64,000 nucleotides of DNA from Flaccisagitta enflata (GCA_965153355.1 OZ231127.1:31062001-31126000), one strand, 5' to 3'. Shown: positions 22,316 to 34,130, counted from the first letter of the stretch. Notes: generated by a model not told the origin, from the letters alone. A program made the numbers and translations.

Positions 22316-22915
22316 GTATTTGGCGCCAAAAGGAGTTTCCGGTATGAGTTTTTCAGGTTTTTCACTTGGTAATGAAGGAGTAGTAAGATTTAGAGAATTC
22401 ATGGTGGAGTTTCTGTGATCATTTTTAAAACTTAGTAAAATTTTCCAGAACTTTTTTACTAGCATCAAAAGATTATTTTTATTTCTTATTTCTTCATTTT
22501 CATCAGTTTTCATATTTCTTCATTTTCATCAGTTTTTTTCATCAGATTTTTTTCATTTTCATCAGTTTTCATATTTTATGATTCACATTTCATTTTTCAT
22601 TTTTTAGTTTTTACTTTTCTTCTTTCACTTTTTTTTTACTTTTCATTTTTCACTTTTCATTTGTTTTCTTTATTTATCATTTTTCATTTTTTGATTTTTT
22701 TATTTTATTCATTATTTTTTACTATGTTTTTTTTTTCAATGTACCATACTTTTAATAATTCTGTTGTCACTTTTTTCATCTTTTTTATTTTATATATGTT
22801 TTACTCATGTTTTGTCCATCAAATTATTTGCAATTATTTCATTTATTATATTTCATTGTTATATATATTTCATCATTTGATTGGTTTTGATAAAACTGAA
22901 AATAAAGTAAAATAA
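22316..22915. other. AT-rich, TTTTCAT-rich sequence
   Basis: Degenerate CATTTTTCAT/TTTTCATCAG repeats run from about 22490 to 22700. No gene is recognised. Confidence 0.5.
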
Positions 22916-23032
22916 ATGATCGATGATTCTCCCTCATGCTTATATCAAGATTGTAAAAATTTGTATCATCCCAAAATAAATGCTGAAATGAGTCCAGAAT
23001 CAAGTTCTTCTTGTCTATACCTGTTCATGAGT

Positions 23033-23033
23033 C

Positions 23034-23070
<37 letters not shown>

Positions 23071-23125
23071 TCTTCTCTCTCTCTCTCTCTCTTCTTCTCT
23101 CTCTGTCTCTTTCACTCTCTCTCTC
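23033..23125. repeat. (CT)n microsatellite, interrupted
   Basis: CT units with TTCTT and TGTCT interruptions. Confidence 0.93.
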
Positions 23126-23309
23126 ACTTTGCACCTGCACCTGCACCTTTTATTTTCTTTTATAATATTGACATAAAGCAAATGAGAACATCTGAATGAA
23201 AAAAACACCACCATGCTTTGCTCAAGTATTTTCCAAAAGAGTCAACGATGCATCACAGGCACTAGGAAACTCATTTCGTCTTTAAAAAATAGTAATAATT
23301 GTAATACTA

Positions 23310-23865
23310 CTTGTAGACTCGCGATTCCGTCTGTAGACAAACGTTTCCATATAAAGAATTGTGATTCCGTCTGTAGACTAGCAATTCCATCTGTAGTCTC
23401 ACCATTCCATCTGTAGACACGCGGTTCCATCTGTAGCATTGCAATTCTGTCAGTAGAATAGCATTCTGTCAGTAGAGTAGCATTCTGTCCGTAGACTCAC
23501 GATTCAGTCTGTCAAATTGCAATATTGTCTGTTCACTCACAATTCTGTCTGTCGACTCGCAATTCCGTTTGTCGACTCGCGATTCCGTCTGTCGACTCGC
23601 AATTCTGTTATTTCGACTTGTGATTTCGTCTGTTGACTTGCTATACCCTGTTGACTCGCGATTCTGTCTATCGACTGGCAACTCCGTTTGTCGACTTGTG
23701 ATTCTGTCTGTTGACTCGCGATTACATCTGTCAACTCGCGATTTTATTGTCGACTCGCAATTCCGTCTGCCAACTCGCAATTCCGTCTGTCAACTCGCAA
23801 TTCCGTCTGTAGACAAGCGATTCAGTCTGTCAAATTGCAATATTGTTTGTTCACTCGCAATTAAC
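23310..23865. repeat. 20-bp satellite, block 2
   Basis: The same unit as block 1. The first 200 bp repeat the order of variants at 22120-22310, including the non-unit string AACGTTTCCATATAAAGAAT. Positions 23490-23850 repeat the order of variants at 37760-37990. The blocks are therefore copied as multi-unit segments. Confidence 0.94.
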
Positions 23866-25375
23866 GTTCAAAAGTGCATAACTTCAAATTTTGAGAATAA
23901 TTCAAAAATGTTTGTATATTTACCATGGTAAGAACTAGATTTAACTAATACAATTCAAAAATTTGAAGAAATTGAAAAAAAAATCTTTTGGATTTTTCAA
24001 GGTAGAATTTTTTTTCAGGCGGTAAAGGTGTTTTTTAAGCTATTTACGTCCGAATTTTGCGCTGCACTTTCCTCCCAGCGGTTTCAAGTACTTAAAACCA
24101 TTCTCTAAGATCGTATTTGAGTCTGTGAACGGAAATTTTCAAAAAATTGTGATTTCCATGTGATTTTGGTTCAAAATAACGTTCAATTACTGCTAAAAAT
24201 CGTGTAGCAAATGTGTAGCACATAGAAATACTTAATTTTTTTGGCCAGTTAACATCCAACATGCCCGAAGAAATGTGGAATTATCTCTATTGGCCTGATA
24301 GAGAGAAATGAAAAAAAAAATTAAGGCAATATCTTTATTTTTGCGCAAGAACGCTCGCTCAAGAGCTTTAGTATCAGTTACAGCAAAACTGCTTTCTCCC
24401 TATTAATTCTTTGTGAAAGTCCATATTTTTTTTTCTGGGGCCTATTCAGAGATTGAAAGTATTTTTTTGATTGCGGTCCGTAGACATAGGCCTAATAGAC
24501 CAAAGACGACAGATGATTTAACACATTCACGAGACAAACTCCTTATCCGCTTTTCCGACCAGCCCTATTTCCGACCTTTTACGCCAACATATTCCATTTT
24601 GTCCCATGTGTTCTTAAAATGTCATATTCCAACATTAATCAGTTTATATAGGATTTGGCGTTTGTTCTACCTCCGTTTGCATGTTTTCTGCTCTGCGACG
24701 AAAGAAAACCAATCAATTGGACTTAACTTTGTCAGAGTTGGTCAAGTGGAAAGATGACCCTATTTCCGACCTTTTAAGGCAATTGGCGGAAAATCAGTGA
24801 AAGTTACCATAAAGAATTTCGACCATTTTAAGGTTGCTCTATGGTCCAGAAATGCAAGTTAATGTAGAGGGGACACTGAGTTACGCTCTTGGGAACTGAT
24901 GCACGTCGTCGTTGTCGTCGTCATCGTCGTCGTCGTCGTTGTCGTCATCATCATCATCATCAGTTTAAAAAAATCATAACTCTTGAACGGCTCGACTCAG
25001 AACCTTGAAATTAGCTATGGAGACTAAAGAGGGTTACAGCTGATGCATTTAACAATTTGTAAGGCTTTACCCATATATACTGGCCAAACAGGCCAAAAAC
25101 AGGTCAAAACTGGTCAAAATAGATTGAAATAGGAGAAAAGGTAGAATGACTCGGGCAATCATTTTTGGATTTGCTTGAAACTTGGTTTAGAGTAGGCTTA
25201 ATAAGTATTAGATCTCCGTGTCAAAATTGAAACCAAAGGCGATTAAACGATTGTACTTGAAAATATAACCTACACTCAAAGCCCCAAAAACCGACGAAAA
25301 ACAAAAAAAGATGACAAAACGGAATATGATTCTGAAAGCTTTCTGAGGATACAAATCCCTTGACGATTAATATAC
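23866..25375. other. Low-copy AT-rich sequence with a (GTC)n tract
   Basis: A GTCGTCGTCATC tract lies at about 24906-24962, and a CCCTATTTCCGACCTTTTA repeat pair at about 24561 and 24758. The 114-residue plus frame at 24413-24757 has no recognisable domain. Confidence 0.45.
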
Positions 25376-25377
25376 CC

Positions 25378-25680
25378 CTAACGCTTAAACTGGCTACCTA
25401 AATTAAGACAGCATTCAGTCTCACAAAAAGAAATTGAAATATTTGCATGGGATTCGCAATGATTTGATTTTTGATGACTGGTCAAACTGGCTATTAATTG
25501 AAAGAAGATAGTGCTGGTTCGACTCAAAATGAAAGAAAACATCGTAAAGAGGTAGCTAGAGAGGAAGCGAAGACAAATTCTACAACAAATACTGCGGATT
25601 AGACCAATGAGTTCGTAATCTCTCAACACCGAAAACAGTTTCTTCAACGCGCTAACCATGGTCGAATTTTTTTGACCCAA
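25378..25680 (-). other. Unidentified open frame, 100 codons
   Basis: A minus frame beginning MGQKNSTMVSALKKLF with several hydrophobic and Cys residues in the middle. There is no recognised domain, no clear splice pattern and no homologue I can name. It could be chance; composition is not low-complexity. Confidence 0.15.
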
Positions 25681-25779
25681 AAGAGGCGGGGCAGGATCTT
25701 ACATCCGCGGCATGAAACACTAAAGTTTGAGCGTTGACAGTAGAAACTGGCTTGGTGCCACTTTCACAAGGATTTTACC

Positions 25780-26358
25780 TGAAGCTGTTCTCGATCAGGT
25801 AGTTCCCCATTGGCGTCGTGATTAGAAATTCCAGAGATGCCCCTCCTTGCTGTACTGAGGATGGCAATGACAGATCTCTGCCTTTGCCAGTTCAGGCAAT
25901 GCCTTGTCGATGACGGTCTTGCTCATTCGAGTACGATCGCGGGCAGATCATGAGGCCAGAGGCTCGCTTAACCATGACCTTTCTTGACTGGGCCTAGCCT
26001 TTTCGGTGTGCGTAAGCAGCGTGGACAAGTCTCCTTCTTCACATTTTGCACAAGAGAAGCAGCCAGCTTCACGAGCAAGCAGCTCACCAGGTATTGAGGT
26101 TGTACAAAGTTGGTGAAGATCCTGCGCTCTGTCAATAGGATCCCAATTCAAAGTCGACTCTAACCTCCTTGGTTCCACCCACTTCTGTTCATTGAACCAC
26201 TGCAAAGAAGCCGCGAGTGTCCTCTTCCACGGGGGCTTAGTCTGTTGAGGTCTGAGAAAATTGATGGTTGGAAGAAAGTTGGCAACATCAGTAATGGCTC
26301 TCAACGGGCGCTTCACAATCCTTCTTTCCCGACACTTAGTTTTGCATATGCCCTGCAT
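25780..26358 (-). other. Candidate exon(s) or gene fragment, unidentified
   Basis: A 136-codon minus frame (25948-26358) has non-repetitive, protein-like composition. It includes KPPWKRTLAASLQWFN, a CFSCAKCEEGDLS stretch with a C-x2-C-x2-C spacing, and basic segments. Just beyond its stop, another open stretch ends in AACAGCTTCAG-GTAAAA, a good splice-donor-like string near 25780. The Cys cluster could be a small zinc-binding site or part of a transposon-associated protein, but I do not recognise the family. It is followed directly by a 111-bp minisatellite at its 5' side. Confidence 0.3.
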
Positions 26359-26439
26359 GATCCACTTTTTTGCCGTGATCAGCAGAGAAGTGGATGCCTA
26401 CGCAAGGACAATTTGGGCATGATGCACTATGGTGGTTTT

Positions 26440-27320
26440 TGGCATTAGAGAAGGTGAGTATACCCAACCACCACCCAAAACCCCAAATCACCATCACCGA
26501 CACCCTAAAACCACCTGAACACCTAAATCACCAACACCATGGGTAGCTGGCATACTGAGGCGGTATATACCCAACCACCACCCAAAAACCCCAAATCACC
26601 ATCACCGACACCCCTAAAACCACCCAAACACCTAAATCACCAACACTATGGGTGGTTTTGGCATACTAGAGGCGTTATATACCCAACCACCACCCAAAAC
26701 CCCCAAATCACCATCACCGACACCCCTAAAACCACCCAAACACCTAAATCACCAACACTATGGGTGGTTTTGGCATACTAGAGGCGTTATATACCCAAAC
26801 ACCACCCAAAACCCCCAAATCACTATCACCGACACCCCTAAACCACCTAAACACTCCGAAATCACCAACACTATGGGTGGCCTTGGCATACTAGAGGCGT
26901 AGGTACCTAACCACCACCTGATAAACCCCCAAATCACCATCACCGACACCTCTAAAACCACCCAAACACCTAAATCACCAACACTATGGGTGGTTTTGGC
27001 ATACTAGAGGCGTTATATACCAATCACCATCCAAAACCCCCAAATCACCATCAATGATACCCTAAAAACCACACCCAAACACCTAAATCACCAACACCAT
27101 GGGTGGTTTTGGCATACTAGAGGCGTATATATATAACCACCACCCAAAACCCCCAAATCACCATCACCACACCCCTAAAACCACCCAAACACCTAAATCA
27201 CCAACACTATGGGTGGCTTCACCTGGCATACTAGAGGCGTTATATAATTAATTACCTCACTCCAAACCCCCAAATCACCATCACCGACACCCCTAAAACC
27301 ACCCAAACACCTAAGCCTAG
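26440..27320. repeat. 111-bp minisatellite, about 8 units
   Basis: The unit contains CACTATGGGTGGTTTTGGCA, TACTAGAGGCGTTATATACC and CACCATCACCGACACCCCTA. The first unit starts inside otherwise unrelated sequence (TATGGTGGTTTTTGGCATTA at about 26430). Several units end with small deletions, and the last degrades at about 27320. Confidence 0.93.
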
Positions 27321-27778
27321 GGAACTAGGATGCGTTAGATGGCCGGTCAACGTCCCTCCCACCTCCACAGTTTAATTTTCATTTTATTTCAATATTCCAA
27401 TACCAGAACATTTTTTTGTATTAATTAAAAAAATGTTCTCTTGCAGGTAAGTGCTCCTCCTTATCGTATCACATAGCCAGCACTTGCTTAAAATACTTTT
27501 TTTTTATGATTCTTCATCAAATCATTGCATCGGCCTACTCACTTGCTGCCCATATAACCATAACAAGACGTACGACGATAACCAAATGGTAATAGTTTTC
27601 ACTCTTTTGCTCTTTTTCATCTTTGACCTCTCTTCCCCTCCATCTTGACCTCCTTTGTCAACCCGCCCGTCGGTCGGTCGGGTCGGCCGGTCGGTTCGTC
27701 GGTCCGTAACACTTTGCTTTTGCGTCTTTGGGTAGTCTGGAGTTATTTTGAATCATTTTTTTTTGTTTTTTTGGAATT

Positions 27779-28770
27779 ATTTTGGTTGCTTTTAGTCATT
27801 TTTGGTCATTTTTGGTCATTTTGGTCATTTTGGTCATTTTGGTCATTTTGGTCATTTTGGTCATTTTGGTCAATTTTGGTCATTTTTGATCATTTTTGAT
27901 CAATTTTGATCAATTTTGATCAATTTTGATCAATTTTGATCAATTTTGGTCATTTTTGGTCATTTTAGGTCATTTTAGGTCATTTTGGTAATTTTTGGTC
28001 ATTTTTGGTCATTTTTGGTCATTTTTGGTCATTTTTTGGTCATTTTTGGTCATTTTGGTCATTCTTAATATTTTGGTCATTTTTGGCTAGTTTTGGATTG
28101 TCAATATTTTTGGTCATTTTGGTCATTTGGTCATTTTGGTCATTTTCGGTCATTTTTGGTCATTTGATCATTTTGGTCATTTTTGGTCGTTTTGGTCATT
28201 TTGGTCATTTCTGGTTTTTTTGGTCATTTTTTGGTCATCTTTGGTGATTTTTGGTCATTTTGGTGATTTTTGGTCATTTTGGTCAATTTGGTCATTTTTT
28301 AACAGTTTGGGTCATTTTGATCACTTTGATCATTTTTGGTCATTTTGGTCATTTTTTGTCATTTTGGTCATTTTGGTCATTTTTGATCATTTTTGGTCAT
28401 TTTTGGTCATTTTTGGTCATTTTTGGTCATTTTGGTCATTTTGATCATTTTTGGTCATTTTTGGTCATTTTTGATCATTTTTGGTCATTTTTGGTCATTT
28501 TTGGTCATTTCTGGTCATTTCTGGTCATTTTATGATCATTTTTTGATCATTTTTTGGTCATTTTTGATCATTTTTGGTCATTTCTGTCATTTTTGGTCAT
28601 TTTGGCCATTTTGATCATTTTGTCATTTTTATCATTTTAATATTTTTGTCATTTTTATCATGTTTGTCATTTTGATCATTTTGATCATTTTTGGTCATTT
28701 TGGCTATTTTGGTCATTTTTGTCATTTTTGTCATTTTATTGTCATTTTTGGTCAGCTAGTCATTTTTGGT
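27779..28770. repeat. 9-10-bp minisatellite (TTTTGGTCAT)n
   Basis: About 100 units of TTTTGGTCA(T) with TTTTGATCA variants. The His-Phe-Trp-Ser-Phe translated repeats are artefacts. Confidence 0.96.
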
Positions 28771-29512
28771 TAAAGTCTGCTGGTTGAAGTCTGCTAACTG
28801 AAGTCTGCAGGTCTGAGAGTCTGCTGGTTAAAGTCTGCTAGGTAAAGTCTGATGGTAAAAGTCTCATGGTTTAAATCTGCTGGTTTAAATCTGCTGTTTA
28901 AGTCAGCTGGCTTAAATCTAATGGTTAAATCTGCGGTTACAGCCCGTTGGTTTGAATCTGCTGGTTTAAGTCTGCTGGTTTAAGTCTGCTGGTTTAAATC
29001 TAATGGTTTAAGTCTGCTGGTCTAATGTTTTAAGTCTGTTGGCAAAAATGATACTAATGATAAGTATGGCTGGGTCTGGTTTAAGTCGGGTTTAAGTCTG
29101 GTTTAAGTCTGGTTTAAGACTGTCATGTCTGATTTATGTCTGGCTAGGCTTGGGTTAGTCTGCTTGTGTCTGGCCTGGTGTCTGGTTTTGCTCCGTTTAT
29201 GCTTGATTTAGGGGTCTGATTTAGGTCTGGTTTTGGTCTGGTTTTGGTCTGGTTTAATTTACTTGAGTCTGGTTTGAGTCTGGTTTGTCTGGTTTGTTCT
29301 GCTTGAGCCTGTTTGAGCTCTGGTCGGAGCCTGTTTCAGTCTGGTTTAAGTCTGGTTTGAGTCTGTTTTGAGTCTGGTTTGAGTCTGGCTTAAACGGTTT
29401 ATGTCTGGGTTTATGTCTGATTTATGTCTGATTTAGGTCTGGTTTCGGCCTGTTTAATTCTGGTTTGAGTCTCTGAGTCTGGTTTGAGTCTGGTTTGAGT
29501 CTGGCTTGTGTC
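28771..29512. repeat. 14-bp minisatellite and shortened TCTGGTTTGAG units
   Basis: It starts with TTAAAGTCTGCTGG units like those at 1-277 and shifts to 10-12-bp TCTGGTTTAAG/GAG units toward the right. Confidence 0.92.
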
Positions 29513-29737
29513 TTTTTGGGTTGGTGTTTAAGTTCGATTTCAATACAAAAAGATACAATAAGGAGCCAGGCTGCCAAGTTATTTTTGTCCTGCACGCGAC
29601 TTATAGGGGGTTAGCTTCCACCTATCTTTTGACCTCATCTTCCCTTTCCTCCATCTTGACCTCCTTTATCTGCATCAGGGAAGCAACAATACTTCATCCC
29701 TTTAAAATGACATCAACATCATTGATGAAACAAAGGC

Positions 29738-29915
<178 letters not shown>

Positions 29916-30320
29916 CCAGAGCAAAATAGATATAAGCGATTCATCCATTTGCAAATAAATAGGAAAACAGTTGCGTGCTTTGTATTTTCCTGACGAATAT
30001 AATAACATAAACATCTAATTACACAAAAACATGAGTACAGTAAATAATTGTTCTTTGGAAATAACGAAAAAAGCTTTGTTTTGGATAGACCAACTGGGAT
30101 GTACGGATCTACTGGACCTGACCAACCAACAATATATCAAAGGTTCAGAGTCAGGCAAACGAACATAGCTTATAGTGTGAGACTGTGGTTAATTAGGCTT
30201 TTTTGAGCTAAGAGCAAGACTTCATTCCTGTGCGCTCATGTAGTCATGCATTATGTAATCAACATAAGTGCCGATTCACGGCCAAATTTTTTCCGAGATA
30301 TGATTCTCCCCCTTCTGTTG
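29916..30320. other. Unassigned sequence
   Basis: No repeat, RNA gene or coding frame of note is visible. Confidence 0.45.
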
Positions 30321-30323
30321 AAA

Positions 30324-30477
30324 AACAAGGCCGGATACACGGCAATCCAGTCGCGGACGGTTGGGCAGGAGCAGCAGTGCAAAACCGCCTGTAATTCAAA
30401 ATGACGACTGACGGACCGACGGACCGATGGACCGTCAAACGGACCAATAAGGTGTAGAGTCGCGCGTCCGCGACTAA
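30324..30477 (+). mobile_element. R-family element, complete short copy
   Basis: AACAAGGCCGGATACACGGC, AATCCAGTCGCGGACGGTTG, a GGACCGACGGACCGATGGAC tract and a perfect 7-bp hairpin AGTCGCG-cgtc-CGCGACT. It is 4 bp from the next copy. Confidence 0.87.
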
Positions 30478-30481
30478 CAAG

Positions 30482-30613
30482 AACAAGGCTGGATACGCGG
30501 CAACAGCGTCGCCGACGGTTAGGAAGGGGCATCAATGCAAAAACTGCTCGCAATGCAGGAAAATTACGGACCAACCGACACGTCATGGTGTAGAGTCGCA
30601 TGTTCGCAACTGA
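30482..30613 (+). mobile_element. R-family element, complete but diverged
   Basis: AACAAGGCTGGATACGCGGC to AGTCGC-atgttc-GCAACT with one mismatch, then GATAAAA. In tandem with the preceding copy. Confidence 0.8.
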
Positions 30614-31156
30614 TAAAAGAAATTTCATGTACCTTTTTAGATGCGTCATTGCATCTTCTAATATCACGCCAATGACGCATCGAGTTGCCCGTCTGGGCTT
30701 ATTTCTAGGTGCGTCCTTGATCCTCGTAATTCTGAAAGAAGTCATGTTTGTCCGTTGGTCAGTCGGTCGTTTGGTCTGTCTGTCACGCAAATGTCTCACC
30801 ACAATAAAAATAGAGTTTGCGATATCTTTCTGTGTCAACTCCCCATTCCCTTTATTTTTCATTTATTCATTCATTCATTCATTCATTCATCCGTGTAATC
30901 ATTCACTCAAAACGTTCATTTTGAACGTTCATTCATTCTCAACCAGCAAGGCACACATATTGGCCAAAATTTTTTTTACATTTTAACTTCAAATCGCTTC
31001 GAAATTACTCAGAAATTACTAAGATTGTATTTATTTCACAAGTAGCTGTCTCTATCTCTTTTTGAAGGCTTTATAAAAAGACAAAGTTCTTGAAAAAAAA
31101 AAGAAAAAAATTTATGCACGGTACCTCTACATGAGCATTTGCCAAAAGTTGCCAAA

Positions 31157-31157
31157 A

Positions 31158-31245
<88 letters not shown>

Positions 31246-31246
31246 G

Positions 31247-31278
<32 letters not shown>

Positions 31279-31280
31279 TA
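31157..31280. repeat. (GT)n microsatellite with (GCGT)n end
   Basis: About 40 GT units grading into GTGC/GCGT tetramers. Confidence 0.97.
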
Positions 31281-31322
31281 AGAGAAACAGACTCTCCGAA
31301 GCCAGACTAAATCTTCATTTTC

Positions 31323-31452
<130 letters not shown>

Positions 31453-32213
31453 GTTGACGTTGTTTCCGTCGTTGTCAACACATCATCAACGCCGTTGTCA
31501 ACGTAGTAATAGGAATAAGTTTCGTGGTCATCATCCTCAACATCGTCATCGTTTTCTATCATTTTTTGCTCTTTTACGATCGAAAAATCAAAATGGAAGA
31601 AAAAGAAAGAAAAAAATGGAAAAAAGTAACTCGGTCCGAATTCAGTACAGGAAGATTGAAACGAAGCATTGGAGACATTTTTCTCATGATAATAATAACA
31701 GTCATAGTCGGCCTGTACTTTGGTCACCGCACTTTACTATGCCATGAAAACCGAACCCCACACTAGAGAACGGAGAATTTCAAGGGACCTGTACGTTATC
31801 TGTTGTAGCACTATGTAAGTTTGCTGGCACATTCCGTTACTCCCTAGGGGCTGACGTTAGCTGACGTTTGTAAAGAAATATAAGAGGGACATTTAGGTCA
31901 TGTTCTACTACCCATTTAAGTAGTGTATGATTTTTTGCCGGTCACCACTATAGTGTGATGACAGTGAGATCCGTGAGTAACGCACAGGTCGCTTCGACTC
32001 TGCAATGAAGCAAAGACTTTTCACAGCAAACCATTGCCAGATTATCTGAAGCAAGAGTGAGTCTCTTGAAAGTGAGATTCAACATTTGATAGAACCACTT
32101 GATCTATTTTCTGGAGGCAATGAGAGGACATGAAATTATCCTGCTGTTCTCTTTCGCTAAAATAAGTGAAATAGAACTTCACTTTCTTGAAGCCCTCCTA
32201 GAGCAAATGCGTG

Positions 32214-32760
32214 TTACAGTAAGCTTAATGATGTGAAAATGGTATAGCTATGACTGTGCCAATGAATGGATTGAATCTCTTCAAACTCTTTCGGTGTAAA
32301 TTTTTCGGCGAAATCGCTTAGAATGACGAGGTGATCTAAGTCGAGATTGAGAAGAAGTTTTGCAAACTCGTCATCCTGGTTTTGAGCTAAAAACCGATGT
32401 TTTGGAAACCCTTTCAGTTTGCTTTTCATGTGGCCGATGAACTCTTCCGGTGGTCGATCGACTTTTACTTGAACACCCAATCGCCCGTTCTCATCTTTTT
32501 CAACTGACCGATACGTTACGACTGTGTCCACGCTGAGGCGAGCGGCTCAAAAAAGTCTTTTTCCAAAACTGCTATGCCGCAAGTGTTGCATTCTTCATAG
32601 ATACACAGTCGAGTTCTTCCATCAACGGGTTGCTCAAGACACAGCATGGCTTCCACCATTTCTACGTAATGGTCAACAGGTAGCCCGGGAGTTTCAATCT
32701 TTTGACGTTTATGCTTTAAGATCCTCGAAAGCAAATTTTAAATGTGGTGTTTGTGCCTAT
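32214..32760 (-). pseudogene. Broken fragment of a metazoan transposon-associated protein of unknown function
   Basis: Two minus-strand frames read in order. The upstream frame (32734 to 32516) has a Cys-rich segment (CIYEECNTCGIAVLEKDFF). The downstream frame (32531 to 32214) has YRSVEKDENG, then KGFPKHRFLAQNQ, LVILSDFAEKF and IQSIHWHSHSYTIF. This order (Cys cluster, charged tyrosine segment, K-P-x-H-x-F-x-A-x-Q, D-F-A-E, W-H-x-x-x-x-T-I) is what I recall from multicopy uncharacterised proteins of cnidarian and sponge genomes, usually with DFAENY. The two frames are offset by one base near 32520, and an in-frame stop precedes the first, so this is a decayed partial copy (about 175 of the several hundred residues expected). 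No start codon or promoter is convincing, and the downstream end stops abruptly in unrelated sequence. Confidence 0.6.
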
Positions 32761-32861
32761 GAAGGCAAACTTGTAAAGAAATGGTGACATTTAAATCAGA
32801 GAAGTGTTTGGACATAAAAGATGGCAAATAACAAGTGACCCGCGCATAATAATATCGCTAG

Positions 32862-33003
32862 ACAGGTGGGTAGAGGCAGCTATTTCCCTATCCAGACCCA
32901 ATCACCCGTTCTTTCTACTCTTTCAACTCATGCCACAGACAGATCGATAGACGGACCGACCGATGGATGGACAAGTTTTTTGTAGAGTTGGTGTGCCCGC
33001 AAC
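32862..33003 (+). mobile_element. Decayed R-family fragment
   Basis: GCTAGACAGGTGGGTAGAGG, ACAGATCGATAGACGGACCG and TGTAGAGTTGGTGTGCCCGC follow the R layout, but the 5' AACAAGG and the hairpin pairing are lost. It separates the broken transposon frame from the open frame upstream of it on the minus strand. Confidence 0.55.
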
Positions 33004-33246
33004 CCGGAAAACATCCAGCCTTCTCTCATAATCTTTACGTACTTGTCTGTCTTTTGCCGATGGAGATACAACACATCGGGCCGAAGACTGAAAAGAGGCT
33101 CTTGGAAGTCGGCCCAAGAGTCTTCACAAATTCCTGATGGGGTAGGAATTGAGTCGACAAAATCGCTTTTGAACGATGGTGCTGTCGATTCCTGTTGGAG
33201 GAAATATGCACCAAGGGGTTTAAGAAAGATTGGTCCAGGCTGTTGT
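33003..33246 (-). other. Candidate exon, unidentified
   Basis: On the minus strand an open stretch of about 80 codons follows a stop and an AG (AAAACAACAG). It encodes non-repetitive sequence including SIPTPSGICEDSWADF, SLRPDVLYLHRQKTDK and IMREGWMFSG. The next downstream sequence is R-like, so the real end is unclear. The frame has no Met start. It may be an internal exon or a relic of the same mobile gene as 32214-32760; I do not recognise it. Confidence 0.3.
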
Positions 33247-33409
33247 TTTTAGGGCAGAGAGCCTGGAAATTTGCATAGAAATATTTATACCTCTATATTT
33301 ATTGAAAGATTGAACATTTACAAAAATCAATTATTTAACAGTAAAACAAGAATATCCAAAATATGAATAGCAAAACTACTAATAAAGGTGGCTCAAGCTT
33401 GTAAGAAGA

Positions 33410-33411
<2 letters not shown>

Positions 33412-33483
<72 letters not shown>

Positions 33484-33606
33484 ATAAAAAAAAGAAAGAA
33501 AAAGAGAGAAAGAAATTAAAAAAAAAGAAAGAAAGAAAGAAAGAAAAAGAGAGAGAGAGAGAAAGAAAGAAAGAAAGAAAGAGAAAAAAAAAGAGAGAAA
33601 GAGAAA
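33412..33606. repeat. (GA)n then purine-only (GAAA) tract
   Basis: About 32 GA units, then about 130 bp of A and G only. Confidence 0.95.
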
Positions 33607-33941
33607 GCGACATTCAGTTTGTTGCTAGCATGCACAATTATCACCCAAAGTATTTCAAAGTTCATATAAACTTCATCTAACACAAAAAATGAAAAAAATG
33701 CATAAAAAAAATTACAAAAATCATAACTCTAGAACTGTTGATCGCACCGACTTCTACACGGTGTCATCCAAAGGAGAAAAACTAGCTCTTTTAAGCTTTT
33801 AATTTCATATGTAGCCTCATTTCACTCAAATAATCTATCTTCTTCCTAAAACGGCTCAAAATATATTGGAAAACAGTTTTTCTCTGTGGGTCTCAAAAAT
33901 TGAAGAATCTTTGAAACTTTGACTTTTTTCCAAATATATTC

Positions 33942-34130
33942 TTTTTAGTCGCATGCACGCGACTCTACACCCCGCTTGTCGGTGTATGTTTGTTGGTCTG
34001 TCAACTGTCCATCACACTACTTCTTTTCAGCATTTTTAGTTTTTTGGCCATATCGTTCCTGCTCACCAAGCAGGAAAATTCTGCAACATGGCCCCTGCCC
34101 ATCCGCACATGACTAGGGTAGCTTGCTTTT
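33942..34130 (-). mobile_element. R-family element, 5' end decayed
   Basis: Its plus-strand left edge TTTTTAGTCGCATGCACGCG, then ACTCTACACCCCGC, is an intact hairpin end (AGTCGC stem). The body CATGGCCCCTGCCCATCCGC is conserved, but the terminal GGCCTTG has become AGCTTGCTTTT. Confidence 0.78.

Larger units (their letters stand above)
27645..29616 (-). mobile_element. Very large R-family element (R3) holding two minisatellites
   Basis: On the minus strand the start end is AACCCCCTATAAGTCGCGTG (the usual AACAAGG is altered). The far end carries a GGACCGACGAACCGACCGGC-type tract. Between them lie a 14-bp minisatellite (28771-29512) and about 1 kb of TTTTGGTCAT units. The terminal hairpin is lost. 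The structure parallels 6001-6363, scaled from 363 bp to 2 kb by tandem-repeat growth. A 40-bp host segment is present on both sides (27621-27660 and 29624-29667). Confidence 0.65.

Noticed and set aside
27779-28614. A repetitive His-Phe-Trp-Ser-Phe protein
   Set aside because: Translation of the TTTTGGTCAT minisatellite; all plus frames look alike and there is no start context.
30251-30862. A 203-residue minus frame
   Set aside because: It crosses two complete R elements with their hairpins, so it is not a host gene.
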